Of a stretch of 64,000 nucleotides of DNA, positions 9,247-17,537 are shown piece by piece (within the stretch, counting starts at the first letter, position 1; every line of letters starts with the position of its first letter). Source of the DNA: Peptoclostridium sp965368085 (GTDB lineage Bacteria > Bacillota > Clostridia > Peptostreptococcales > Peptostreptococcaceae). The translations under genes and the position numbers were made by a program. The notes beneath the pieces are model-generated. The model did no database searches and was not told the origin of the DNA. It saw only the letters and a list, made by a program, of their open reading frames with translations. The DNA is taken from contig CBDULP010000011.1 of the NCBI GenBank assembly GCA_965368085.1, forward strand, positions 11,379 through 75,378. The letters run 5' to 3'.

Positions 9247-10917
9247 TTGGCGGAGCTTTTTCAGCATCTTGTAAACAATCTGGGGTATGTAATAGTAATA
9301 ACATTTTTTATATCCAGATTTAAGGGTTTTAGGCAGATAATAATAAAGGAAAAATTCAAAACGGCGGACATAGTTTTGCTTACTGTGATATTCGGCACAT
9401 TTGGGATAATCGGAACATATGTCGGAATAGACGTAAATGGTGCTATAGCAAACACAAGAAACATAGGAATAATGGTAGGAGGGATACTTTGCGGACCGTT
9501 TGTGGGGATCGTGTCTTCGGTCATTGCGGCGGTTCACAGGGTGGCAATAGACATAGGCGGAATAACTGCCGTTCCATGCGCAATATCCACTGTGGCGGGA
9601 GGCGTAATGTCAGGCCTGATATATAAGAGGGCGAAGCTCAAAAACAGATGGATATGGGGTCTTGGCGGCGGAATAGTTGTGGAAAGTCTGAGCATGCTCC
9701 TAATACTCATAATGTCAAAGCCCTTCGATACGGCATATCAGATAGTAAAGGACATATACATTCCAATGATGATGGTGAACGGTGGAGGAATAGCGATAGT
9801 AATACTAATGATAGAAAACATATTTGAAGAGCAGGAGGAGATAGGGGCGAAGCAGTCAAAGCTTGCGCTTGAAATAGCCAATATGACCCTCCCGTATTTC
9901 AGGGATATCAATCCAAAGTCGCTTGAAAACGTATGCACAATAATAAAGGAAAAAGTAGGCGCGGACGCGGTCGCTATAACAGACAGTGAAGCCGTGATGG
10001 CGCATGTGGGAATTGGGGGAGACCACCACATAGAGGGACAGAATATACTGACTCATGCCACTGAAGATGTCATAAGGCAGGGGAGGATAAGCGTGCTTCA
10101 AAGGGCTTCGGAGATAGGCTGCAGCCACCCGGGTTGTCCGCTCAAATCGGCAATAGTGCTTCCGCTTAAGGAAAACGACAGTGTTATAGGGACGCTCAAG
10201 ATATATTATGGAAAAGAAAACGTGGTGCTTCAAAGCAGTATAATACTGGCAAATGGGCTTTCGCAGCTCATATCCACCCAGATGGAATTGAGCAAGATGG
10301 AAAAGCTCAGGGAAATGGCCACAAGCGCCGAACTCAAGGCCCTTCAGGCTCAGATAAATCCGCATTTCATGTTTAACGCGCTCAATACAATAGTTTCATT
10401 CATAAGGATAGATCCGGACAAGGCAAGGGAGCTTATAATAGACCTGTCGACTTACCTGAGGCACAATATAGGAAGCGACGATCAGCTTGTAGACATAAAG
10501 AAAGAGATGGAGCATGTAAACGCATATGTCAAAATAGAGCAGGCCAGATTTGGAGACAAGCTCAGTGTGGTTTGGGACATAGATGATGACATAGACATTA
10601 AAATACCTTCATTTCTCATACAGCCCCTTGTTGAAAATTCGATAAAGCACGGGATACTAAGAGGCGAAGGCTTTGGAACCGTGAGGATAAATGCAAAGAG
10701 AAGCACTGAAGGCGTTAAAGTGTCCATAGAAGACGATGGAATAGGAATATCGCAAAAGATGATAGACTGCATTTATTCAGGGGAAGAACCGGACAGGACG
10801 GACAGGGGAGGAATAGGCCTTTCGAACGTACACAACAGGATAAGGCTCATGTATGGAAAGGGCGTAACTATAGAAAAGCTCGATAAGGGAACTAGGGTCA
10901 GTTTTGTTGTAAAATAG
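9247..10917 (+). CDS. LytS-type sensor histidine kinase
   Basis: About 556 residues. Five or six membrane helices at the N-terminus (5TMR-LYT type, about 1-190), a GAF domain (about 210-350), then a His_kinase/HATPase module with the phosphoacceptor in NPHFMFNALNT (His at about 373) and the ATP-binding EDDGIGIS and GIGLSNV boxes near 500-530. The start is placed at TTG 9247 because GGAGTGAT lies 6-8 bases upstream; a GTG at 9238 is in frame but overlaps that site. Kinases of this family (LytS, BtsS, YpdA) act with LytTR regulators, and several sense pyruvate or murein-related signals. The partner regulator and a CstA-type transporter follow directly, resembling BtsSR-BtsT, so control of that transporter is inferred. 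Confidence 0.88.
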   Translation: MAELFQHLVNNLGYVIVITFFISRFKGFRQIIIKEKFKTADIVLLTVIFGTFGIIGTYVGIDVNGAIANTRNIGIMVGGILCGPFVGIVSSVIAAVHRVAIDIGGITAVPCAISTVAGGVMSGLIYKRAKLKNRWIWGLGGGIVVESLSMLLILIMSKPFDTAYQIVKDIYIPMMMVNGGGIAIVILMIENIFEEQEEIGAKQSKLALEIANMTLPYFRDINPKSLENVCTIIKEKVGADAVAITDSEAVMAHVGIGGDHHIEGQNILTHATEDVIRQGRISVLQRASEIGCSHPGCPLKSAIVLPLKENDSVIGTLKIYYGKENVVLQSSIILANGLSQLISTQMELSKMEKLREMATSAELKALQAQINPHFMFNALNTIVSFIRIDPDKARELIIDLSTYLRHNIGSDDQLVDIKKEMEHVNAYVKIEQARFGDKLSVVWDIDDDIDIKIPSFLIQPLVENSIKHGILRGEGFGTVRINAKRSTEGVKVSIEDDGIGISQKMIDCIYSGEEPDRTDRGGIGLSNVHNRIRLMYGKGVTIEKLDKGTRVSFVVK

Positions 10918-10938
10918 GAATTGTTGGAGGTGAATGGT

Positions 10939-11646
10939 TTGAACTGCATAATTGTCGACGATGAATTTCCTGCAAGAGAAGAACTGAAATATTTTATAAG
11001 AGAGTTTAGCGATATAGACATAACCGGGGAATTTGACAATCCTCTTGAAGCGCTCAAGTACATTGAAAAACAAAACGTGGATATCATATTCCTGGACATA
11101 AGCATGCCGGGGCTTGACGGGATATCACTGGGGCGCATAATAAGCAGATTCGAGGAAAAGCCCAAGATAGTCTTCATAACGGCATACAGGGAGCATGCCA
11201 TAGACGCATTTGAAGTAGACGCTTTTGACTATATATTGAAGCCGTATTCAAAGGACAGGATAATAGGGCTCCTAAAAAAGCTCCAAAAAAGCAGTGAAAA
11301 GACATATGGTGAGTCCGTAGAAAAGATAACACTTTGGAAGGACGAGCGGATAATAGTGCTCGACGTTGACGACATATATTACTGCGAGGCAAGCGAGAGG
11401 ACTACCAGAGTGTATGCCAAAGATGAGAGCTATATTGAAAACACCAGCATATCAGACTTTTACAAGAAGCTTCCAAAGGACAAGTTTTTCAGGACGCACA
11501 GGTCGTATATAGTCAATCTGGACAAGATAAAGGAGATAATACCCTGGTTCAACAACACATACAACATAAGGCTCAAAGACGATGTGGGCGAGGTTCCAGT
11601 GAGCAGAAGCAACATAAAAAGCTTTAGAAAAATAATGGGAATATAG
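10939..11646 (+). CDS. LytTR-family response regulator
   Basis: 235 residues: a CheY-like receiver (about 1-120) with acidic pair near residues 7-8, phosphoacceptor Asp at about 53 in FLDISMPG and Lys at the C-terminal KPY, followed by a LytTR DNA-binding domain (about 135-235) containing the typical FFRTHRSYIVNLDKI and VPVSRSN stretches. The TTG at 10939 is chosen because GGAGGTGA (10926-10933) sits six bases upstream; a TTG at 10921 is in frame but has no site of its own. Co-transcribed with the kinase gene (21 bases apart). It probably activates the downstream cstA-like gene, as BtsR and YpdB do for their transporters. Confidence 0.9.
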   Translation: MNCIIVDDEFPAREELKYFIREFSDIDITGEFDNPLEALKYIEKQNVDIIFLDISMPGLDGISLGRIISRFEEKPKIVFITAYREHAIDAFEVDAFDYILKPYSKDRIIGLLKKLQKSSEKTYGESVEKITLWKDERIIVLDVDDIYYCEASERTTRVYAKDESYIENTSISDFYKKLPKDKFFRTHRSYIVNLDKIKEIIPWFNNTYNIRLKDDVGEVPVSRSNIKSFRKIMGI

Positions 11647-11657
11647 GCAGGAACACA

Positions 11658-11695
11658 GAGCAGATTATCTGATTGCAGATAATGTGCTTTTTTTT
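11658..11695 (+). terminator. Rho-independent terminator after the LytTR gene
   Basis: Arms GCAGATTATCTG and CAGATAATGTGC around a short loop, followed by eight T residues (11688-11695). It isolates the two-component operon from the transporter gene. Confidence 0.85.
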
Positions 11696-11771
11696 GCAAC
11701 TCATGCGGAATATACAGAAAACTCTTGAAGCGGTACTATAATGAGATTAACAGACAAGACGTTGAGCGTTT

Positions 11772-11786
11772 GTGAAAACGTTTTAC
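11772..11786 (+). promoter_or_regulatory. cre-like CcpA operator in the cstA leader
   Basis: GTGAAAACGTTTTAC is a near-perfect palindrome and matches 12 of 14 positions of the TGAAAACGTTTTCA form of the catabolite-responsive element. It lies between a TATAAT at 11737-11742 and the ribosome binding site, a place where CcpA usually blocks transcription. This would fit repression of a carbon-starvation type transporter when sugar is plentiful. Motif match only. Confidence 0.5.
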
Positions 11787-11808
11787 AAAATGAAGAGGAG
11801 GAAATTTT

Positions 11809-13230
11809 ATGATTACGTTTTTCGCTTCAATTGCACTTCTTATAATAGGTTATTTTGTATATGGAAAAGTTGTAGAAAACGTATTTGGAATTGAAGATTC
11901 AAAGCCTACTCCGGCGGTTGAAATGGCAGACGGCGTGGACTACATTCCGATGAGCTGGCCGAGGATATTCCTGATCCAGTTCCTTAATATTGCAGGGCTT
12001 GGACCGATATTTGGAGCCATAGCAGGTGCGCTTTGGGGACCCGTGGCGTTTTTATGGATAGTATTCGGCTGCATATTTGCTGGAGCGGTTCACGACTACT
12101 TCTCGGGAATGCTTTCTATAAGGCACGGAGGAAGCAGTATACCTGAGATAGTAGGCTTTTATCTTGGAGACAAGGTAAAGCAGATAATGAGGGTTTTCAC
12201 GGTAGTGCTTCTGCTGCTTGTAGGCGTTGTATTCGTAATGGGCCCTGCGGGACTTTTGAGCAATATTACGGGCATGAACTCGACAATATGGGTAGGCATA
12301 ATAATAGTATATTACCTATTGGCTACAGTTCTTCCGGTAGACAAGCTTATAGGAAAGATATACCCGTTGTTTGGAGCATCTCTTTTGATAATGGCTTTTG
12401 GAATCGGTGGAGGAATAGTGCTCAAGGGATATTCAATTCCTGAACTTACACTTGCAAATCTGCACCCTAAATCAGTTTCAGTATTCCCTTTCCTTTTCAT
12501 AACAATAGCATGTGGTGCTATATCTGGATTTCACGCGACACAGTCGCCTCTTATGGCAAGGTGTACTCAAAGGGAAAGTGAAGCTAGAAGGATATTCTAC
12601 GGTTCAATGATAGCTGAAGGGATAATAGCGCTTATATGGGCCGCGGCTGCAATGTCGTTCTTCGGGGGGACAGAAGGCCTTGCGGGAACACTTGCAAACG
12701 GAGGACCTGCAGTAGTGGTAAACCAGATTTCATCGACAATACTTGGAAAAGTCGGCGGAGTTCTTGCCCTTCTCGGAGTGGTTGCATGTCCTATAACTTC
12801 AGGAGACACTGCATTCAGAAGCGCAAGGCTTGCGATAGCGGATGCAATAGGGCTTAAGCAGGACAAGCCCAAGAACAGATACATGGTTGCAGTGCCTCTT
12901 TTCGCAGTGGGCATAGCACTTACAATGATGGACTTCTCGATAGTATGGAGATATTTCTCATGGGCGAACCAGACGCTTGCAATGATAGTGCTTTGGGCTT
13001 CGGCGGCATACCTTGCCCAAAAAGGAGCTTTCCACTGGATGTGCAGCATCCCGGCTGTGTTCATGAGCGCAGTGACTACGGCATATATACTTCAGGCGCC
13101 AGAAGGATTCAGCCTTCCAGCGCAAATGTCAAACATTGCTGGAATAGTAGTTTCAATAGTATTCCTCGGGCTTTTCATGAAAAACATAGGAAAGCAGGAG
13201 ATGGATACAAAAAAATCGACAGTAGCTTAA
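11809..13230 (+). CDS. cstA: CstA-family carbon starvation/pyruvate or peptide transporter
   Basis: 473 residues, the short form of the CstA/BtsT family, with about thirteen hydrophobic segments. Family-specific stretches are seen near the N-terminus (IAGLGPIFGAIAGALWGP near residues 62-79, AVHDYFSGMLSIRHGG near 98-113) and ISGFHATQSPLMARC near 238-252. Members import pyruvate (BtsT, CstA of E. coli) or are linked to peptide uptake; substrate cannot be fixed from sequence. The ATG follows AGAGGAGGAAA. Own terminator-bounded unit with a cre-like site in the leader and a LytS/LytTR pair upstream, a layout that recalls pyruvate-sensing systems. Confidence 0.85.
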   Translation: MITFFASIALLIIGYFVYGKVVENVFGIEDSKPTPAVEMADGVDYIPMSWPRIFLIQFLNIAGLGPIFGAIAGALWGPVAFLWIVFGCIFAGAVHDYFSGMLSIRHGGSSIPEIVGFYLGDKVKQIMRVFTVVLLLLVGVVFVMGPAGLLSNITGMNSTIWVGIIIVYYLLATVLPVDKLIGKIYPLFGASLLIMAFGIGGGIVLKGYSIPELTLANLHPKSVSVFPFLFITIACGAISGFHATQSPLMARCTQRESEARRIFYGSMIAEGIIALIWAAAAMSFFGGTEGLAGTLANGGPAVVVNQISSTILGKVGGVLALLGVVACPITSGDTAFRSARLAIADAIGLKQDKPKNRYMVAVPLFAVGIALTMMDFSIVWRYFSWANQTLAMIVLWASAAYLAQKGAFHWMCSIPAVFMSAVTTAYILQAPEGFSLPAQMSNIAGIVVSIVFLGLFMKNIGKQEMDTKKSTVA

Positions 13231-13252
13231 TCTTATATAAATCCCCCTTTGT

Positions 13253-13287
13253 AAAACAGCTGCAGTATATATATCTGCGGCTGTTTT
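13253..13287 (+). terminator. Terminator after cstA
   Basis: Arms AAAACAGCTGCAG and CTGCGGCTGTTTT around an AT-rich loop. The T run is part of the stem, so it could also work on the opposite strand. Confidence 0.7.
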
Positions 13288-13362
13288 GACGTTCATATAT
13301 TGAAAATTTTTATTAATATAGGGATAGCTGTTTGTAATTGGCATTTGTGGAATCTTATTTCA

Positions 13363-13391
13363 TTGACAAATTATGATTATAGATGTAAACT
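13363..13391 (+). promoter_or_regulatory. Promoter of the glycine riboswitch transcript
   Basis: TTGACA (13363-13368), 17-base spacer, TAAACT (13386-13391). Transcription would begin near 13398, about 90 bases before the first aptamer. Confidence 0.65.
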
Positions 13392-13489
13392 GATAAGCGT
13401 TGAATAAAAGTTTCGGAAATATTTCGAAAACTTCAAAAAAGTTTTTATGGAGTACATAATCATAAAAAGGCATATATGTGGCTGAATGT

Positions 13490-13663
13490 CATTGGAGATA
13501 TCCAAAAGGGTAACCCAAGGAGCAAGGAATGGAAAATGCGATGATCCGTTTTGAAACTCTCAGGTCAAAAGACAATGGCAGGACACGCCCCTGGAGAGAC
13601 CCGTAAAGGGCATCGAAGAAGAAACCCAGTGATTTGGGGAATCTTTCAGATAAAAGGACAGGG
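13490..13663 (+). ncRNA. Tandem glycine riboswitch
   Basis: Two glycine aptamers in series. Aptamer 1 (13490-13577) is closed by CATTG/CAATG and has the hallmark AAACTCTCAGGTCAAAAGAC; aptamer 2 (13588-13663) is closed by CCCTG/CAGGG and has CTGGAGAGACCCG, ATCGAAGAAG and ATCTTTCAGATAAAAGGACA. These conserved blocks match the known glycine (gcvT) riboswitch consensus. The 3' strand of the second closing stem is reused by the terminator that follows, which gives a plausible glycine-ON switch. Unusually, the gene controlled is a response regulator rather than a glycine cleavage or symporter gene. Confidence 0.93.
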
Positions 13664-13715
13664 TATGAATCTGCATGTGGGATTTTTTACATGCAGATTC
13701 ATATACTGTCTTTTT
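13657..13715 (+). terminator. Riboswitch-controlled terminator
   Basis: A 15-bp perfect upper stem (13664-13678 with 13689-13703) is extended downward by GACAG (13657-13661) pairing with CTGTC (13706-13710), then TTTTT. The lower stem uses the 3' strand of aptamer 2 stem P1. If glycine holds that strand in the aptamer, the stem end no longer abuts the T run and read-through is expected. Confidence 0.85.
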
Positions 13716-13772
13716 ATATTTCGAAAATAAAACCGAAAATAATTGGTGATATAAATTTCGGAGGTGTTTTAG

Positions 13773-14609
13773 GTGAATGTTTTCATAGTTGAAAAGGACG
13801 CCAGCATAGTTGAAAGGCTGGAAAAGATAGTTAGGGACAGAAAACTGGGAAGTATAATAGGGCACTGCAGCGATGTGGAAAATGCAGAGGAAAAGATAAT
13901 GAAGTTTAGTCCCGACATGGTCATAGCGGACATAATGATGACCGAAAACGAGGGAATGTCGTTGATAGGAAACCTCAAGAGAAAGCTTTCGAATACACAG
14001 GTAATAGCTTTGTCCGATGTCTCGTCGAAGGATGTTGTGGCCAAGGCGTATGAAAAGGGTCTGGACTATTACATATACAAGCCAGTAAATGAAGTCGAGG
14101 TGGGAAATGTAGTTAAAAACCTTAAAAAGCAGTTTGAAATGAAAAAACTGTTCAACCAGATGAAGGGGTTTTTTGACACTTCGGTGCTTCCAGAGGTGGC
14201 GGAGCAGCCGCAAAAGAGCGTGGACTGCAAGGTAAGAGAAGTGATGAGGAATATAGGCATAACAGGGGAGTGCGGAAGTGCGGACATAATGAAAGTCGTA
14301 AAATTCCTTATAGAATCGGGACAGACAATGGACGACTACAAGATTAAAGAAATATGCCTAAAGTTCACCGACAATTACAAGACAATGGAGCAAAGGATTA
14401 GAAGGACAGCAACTGTGGGAATCATAAATCTTGCAAACATGGGGATTGAAGACTACATGGACGAGACTTTTATTGAATACTCAAAGGGCCTGTACAGCTT
14501 TGAGCAGGTTAAAAGGGAAATGGACAGCATAAGGAGAAATGGAAAGCGCGGTGGAAAGATAAACCTCAAAAAATTCATAGACGGCATAATATTCTATGCG
14601 ACGAAATAA
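13773..14609 (+). CDS. Response regulator with YcbB/GlnL-type output domain
   Basis: 278 residues starting at GTG 13773 behind CGGAGGTG. The receiver domain (about 1-120) has the phosphoacceptor Asp near residue 53 in MVIADIMMTENEG and a KPV motif near 103. The C-terminal part (about 150-275) resembles the YcbB domain of Bacillus GlnL, the glutamine-responsive regulator; RRTATVGIINLANMG and the basic GKRGGKINLKKF tail belong to it. No histidine kinase gene is adjacent. The gene sits alone between a glycine riboswitch/terminator and its own terminator, so its dose probably follows intracellular glycine. Its targets are unknown; amino-acid uptake or catabolism is a guess. Confidence 0.82.
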   Translation: MNVFIVEKDASIVERLEKIVRDRKLGSIIGHCSDVENAEEKIMKFSPDMVIADIMMTENEGMSLIGNLKRKLSNTQVIALSDVSSKDVVAKAYEKGLDYYIYKPVNEVEVGNVVKNLKKQFEMKKLFNQMKGFFDTSVLPEVAEQPQKSVDCKVREVMRNIGITGECGSADIMKVVKFLIESGQTMDDYKIKEICLKFTDNYKTMEQRIRRTATVGIINLANMGIEDYMDETFIEYSKGLYSFEQVKREMDSIRRNGKRGGKINLKKFIDGIIFYATK

Positions 14610-14625
14610 AATAGTGACTACGAAG

Positions 14626-14654
14626 CTGCGCAGGACGTTCCTGTGCAGTTTTTT
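14626..14654 (+). terminator. Terminator after the riboswitch-controlled regulator
   Basis: Arms CTGCGCAGGA and TCCTGTGCAG with a 3-base loop, then six T residues. Confidence 0.88.
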
Positions 14655-14689
14655 ATTTGCAGGAGATCTTGGAGCCAGCAGAACAAAAT

Positions 14690-14856
14690 TGTCTTTAAGC
14701 CGCAGCTTGGGATTTCTACTATCTCATTCACAGCTGAACTCCGGGAAACTTTGAAACTCACTGCGTTCAAACAGTCAAAGTTTCCAGCGGATTCAGGGTG
14801 CATTTCAATTGGAAGTCCATCAAGCCGGATTGGTTCATACAATGCACATGCCTTTT
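14690..14856 (+). repeat. Structured intergenic repeat, copy 2
   Basis: Second copy of the element described at 8917. Hairpin arms GGAAACTTTGA (14744-14754) and TCAAAGTTTCC (14775-14785) are an 11-bp perfect match although the bases differ from copy 1. The loop core GTTCAAACAG and the tail GGTTCATACAATGCACATGC (14832-14851) are shared. About 20 bases are missing between stem and tail compared with copy 1. It lies between the regulator and the patatin gene, again on the + strand. Confidence 0.7.
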
Positions 14857-15006
14857 GTAGCTTTGTATAATTATGTGAAAAGTATTTAGAATACAAGTAT
14901 GTATGTGATTGTAAATATACATATTAAATTTCATTCAAAGCATGTTTTATAGTAGAATATAGATATAATTAAACTTCAAATGGAGATAAAAAAGGGGATA
15001 TAAAAC

Positions 15007-15795
15007 ATGAATGGACTTTTTCTTCAGGGAGGCGGTGCAAAAGGTGCATTTCAGGCCGGAGCAATATATGGATTCCATGAGATGGGAATGAAATTTGATG
15101 TTATAAGCGCAACGTCCATAGGAGCCATAAATTCATATTATGTGTATATGGGGGAATATGAGAAACTCATTGAATTTTGGAACAATGTAGATGAAGACGT
15201 GTTAAGAGTCAGCGTGCACAGGGGAATAACAATAGATAACTCATACCTCATAGAGCCGCTGCACAGGCTTAAAGGAGCTAACAAAGCGGTTAAAAGCATA
15301 AAAGTCAACTATGTGAGCGTGAAGGATTCAAAGCTTTGCGAATGCTGCAGCGATATCACAAGGCTTTCGGACAAAGAGGCCATAGAAAAGATATCATACA
15401 GCTCGAGCCTCCCCCTCAGGATGGAAGGCGAAAAGCCGATTGGAGAGATACTGAAAGAGTTTGATTCAAGCGTGGTTTTTGAAAAGTTCAGGGAAGATGT
15501 AGAAAAAGGGACATATAACGGATATAATCTTGACGGAGGGATATTGAACAACAATTTCGTGCAGCCTTTTGAAAAGAAACGCGTCGATAGGCTTTTTATG
15601 ATATCCCTCAAAAATGAGTATGAAATTCCAGAAGGGATAAAAAACAGCTATACAAAAGAGCAAATTGTAGTTCTAAATCCAGCTAGGGAGATAAAGCCTT
15701 TTGACACATTGAGATTCGAAAAGGATTTTTGCAGGGGAATGTTTGAAGAGGGCTACAATGCAGTCAATAGCATGGTTGCCTCGGGGAAATTATAG
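15007..15795 (+). CDS. Patatin-like phospholipase
   Basis: 262 residues. The glycine-rich oxyanion loop LQGGGAKGAFQAGA (residues about 4-17) is intact, the nucleophile elbow is ATSIGAIN (Ser about 38), and the catalytic Asp lies in LDGGILNN near residue 177, giving the Ser-Asp dyad of patatins. The first Gly of the usual GxSxG is replaced by Ala. No signal peptide, so a cytosolic or membrane-peripheral lipid acyl hydrolase is likely. The ATG follows AAGGGGATATAAA. It ends 25 bases before pilB and could share a transcript with the pilus genes; a functional link is not evident. Confidence 0.85.
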   Translation: MNGLFLQGGGAKGAFQAGAIYGFHEMGMKFDVISATSIGAINSYYVYMGEYEKLIEFWNNVDEDVLRVSVHRGITIDNSYLIEPLHRLKGANKAVKSIKVNYVSVKDSKLCECCSDITRLSDKEAIEKISYSSSLPLRMEGEKPIGEILKEFDSSVVFEKFREDVEKGTYNGYNLDGGILNNNFVQPFEKKRVDRLFMISLKNEYEIPEGIKNSYTKEQIVVLNPAREIKPFDTLRFEKDFCRGMFEEGYNAVNSMVASGKL

Positions 15796-15820
15796 ACTAG
15801 AGACAAGAGGGTGATTTTGG

Positions 15821-17500
15821 ATGAAAAACATGATTAAGCTTGGAGACCTTTTGGTCAAAGTCGGGAAAATATCACAGGAGCAGCTTGAAAACGCTCTTGA
15901 AACTCAAAAAAAGGTCAAAAAGAAACTGGGAGAGGTTCTTAATGATCTGGGATATGTTACAAATAGGGACATAATAGAAGTTCTTGAGTATCAGCTCGGA
16001 ATTCCACATGTTGACCTTGAAATGTACGACATAAATATAAATGCTCCAAAACTCATAAGTGAAAAGTTTGCAAGGGAAAATGTTCTGGTTCCCATAAAGA
16101 TTTCAGATGAAGACGTAATGGTTGCGATGGCGGACCCATTTGACATAATAGCGATAAGTCAGCTTGAAAGAATGATTGGAAAGCGCGTAAGCCCGTCTAT
16201 TGCAACTGAAGATGACATAAAAAACACAATAGACAAGTATTATAGGTCTGAAACTGTGAAGAAGGCGGTAGAGGAGTTCAAAAGGGAATATGAATTCTCG
16301 GACGAAGAGATAGAGTCCAACATATTGAATGAAGTTAATGACGCTCCCATAGTAAGGCTTGTCGACTCAATAATAATGCAGGCCGTCCAAAGCCGTGCAA
16401 GTGACATACACATAGAACCGACGGCAAACAGCCTGAGGATAAGATTCAGGGTGGATGGGGAACTAACTGACGTTATGAAGCCTGAAAAAAATACTCACGG
16501 GGCTATAGTTACGAGGATAAAGATAATGGCCAAGATGAACATAGCTGAAAAAAGGCTCCCTCAAGACGGAAGGATAGAGATGAATGAGGAAAAGAGGAAC
16601 CTGGACCTGAGGGTGTCCACAATACCTACAATATATGGAGAAAAGGTCGTAATAAGGGTTGTGGACAACACAAAATTCCTAAAGAAAAAAAGTGAGCTGG
16701 GACTTTCAGAGGCAAACATAGAAAGGTTTGAAAAACTTTTAAATCTTAAAAACGGAATAATACTTGTTACGGGACCTACGGGGAGCGGTAAGAGTACCAC
16801 TCTCTATGCAGCGATGAATGAACTAAATGATTTCAGGAAAAACATAGTCACTGTAGAGGACCCTGTTGAATACAGAATGGAAAACATAAACCAGATACAG
16901 GTAAATTCAAAATCTGGGCTTACATTTTCAAGGGGGCTAAGATCAATACTGAGGCAGGACCCTGACATAATAATGGTCGGAGAGATAAGGGACCATGAGA
17001 CGGCAGAAATGGCCGTAAGAGCCGCAATAACAGGTCACCTGGTGCTTTCGACTCTTCACACGAATGACGCGGCATCGTCGATATCAAGACTTCTCGACAT
17101 GGGGATAAAAGCATACCTTGTTTCGGCTGCGGTAAAGGGAATTATAGCGCAAAGGCTTGTAAGGACAATATGTCCTTATTGCGAGGAAGAGTATGTTCCG
17201 ACTGAGGACGAATTGGCGTTACTGTCCCACAATGCGTGGCGCATTGATGGAAATACCATAAAAAGAGGACAAGGGTGCAGGCTTTGTAACTACACGGGAT
17301 ACAGGGGAAGAAAGGCCGTGCATGAAATACTTATTGTAGATAGGCATATAAGGCAGATGATATTTGATGAAAGCAAGATTGAGAGCATAAATGACTACTC
17401 GATTGAACAGGGAATGAGGACTCTTCAGGATAACTGCATAAGCCTTATAATGAGTGGTGAGACAACTATAGAAGAATATGTGAGAACTATGCACATATAG
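15821..17500 (+). CDS. pilB: Type IV pilus assembly ATPase PilB
   Basis: 559 residues. The N-terminal MshEN/T2SSE_N domain (about 1-150) is followed by the secretion-ATPase core with Walker A GPTGSGKST (318-326), Asp box, Walker B and His box (GHLVLSTLHTND near 405). A C-terminal zinc tetracysteine is seen in CPYC and CRLC near residues 450 and 488. PilB hydrolyses ATP in the cytoplasm to drive pilin polymerisation through PilC. The ATG has GAGGGTGAT upstream. First gene of a thirteen-gene pilus locus. Confidence 0.96.
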   Translation: MKNMIKLGDLLVKVGKISQEQLENALETQKKVKKKLGEVLNDLGYVTNRDIIEVLEYQLGIPHVDLEMYDININAPKLISEKFARENVLVPIKISDEDVMVAMADPFDIIAISQLERMIGKRVSPSIATEDDIKNTIDKYYRSETVKKAVEEFKREYEFSDEEIESNILNEVNDAPIVRLVDSIIMQAVQSRASDIHIEPTANSLRIRFRVDGELTDVMKPEKNTHGAIVTRIKIMAKMNIAEKRLPQDGRIEMNEEKRNLDLRVSTIPTIYGEKVVIRVVDNTKFLKKKSELGLSEANIERFEKLLNLKNGIILVTGPTGSGKSTTLYAAMNELNDFRKNIVTVEDPVEYRMENINQIQVNSKSGLTFSRGLRSILRQDPDIIMVGEIRDHETAEMAVRAAITGHLVLSTLHTNDAASSISRLLDMGIKAYLVSAAVKGIIAQRLVRTICPYCEEEYVPTEDELALLSHNAWRIDGNTIKRGQGCRLCNYTGYRGRKAVHEILIVDRHIRQMIFDESKIESINDYSIEQGMRTLQDNCISLIMSGETTIEEYVRTMHI

Positions 17501-17537
17501 AGTACGTAAAAACATTATTTCTTGGAGGATTTAAAAA

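Noticed and set aside
11700..11770. LytTR-type direct repeats before cstA
   Set aside because: No clear pair of repeats at the usual spacing could be found; control by the upstream pair stays an inference from gene order.
14643..14870. 75- and 92-codon open frames before the patatin gene
   Set aside because: They cover the terminator and repeat copy 2; no start site and no conservation.
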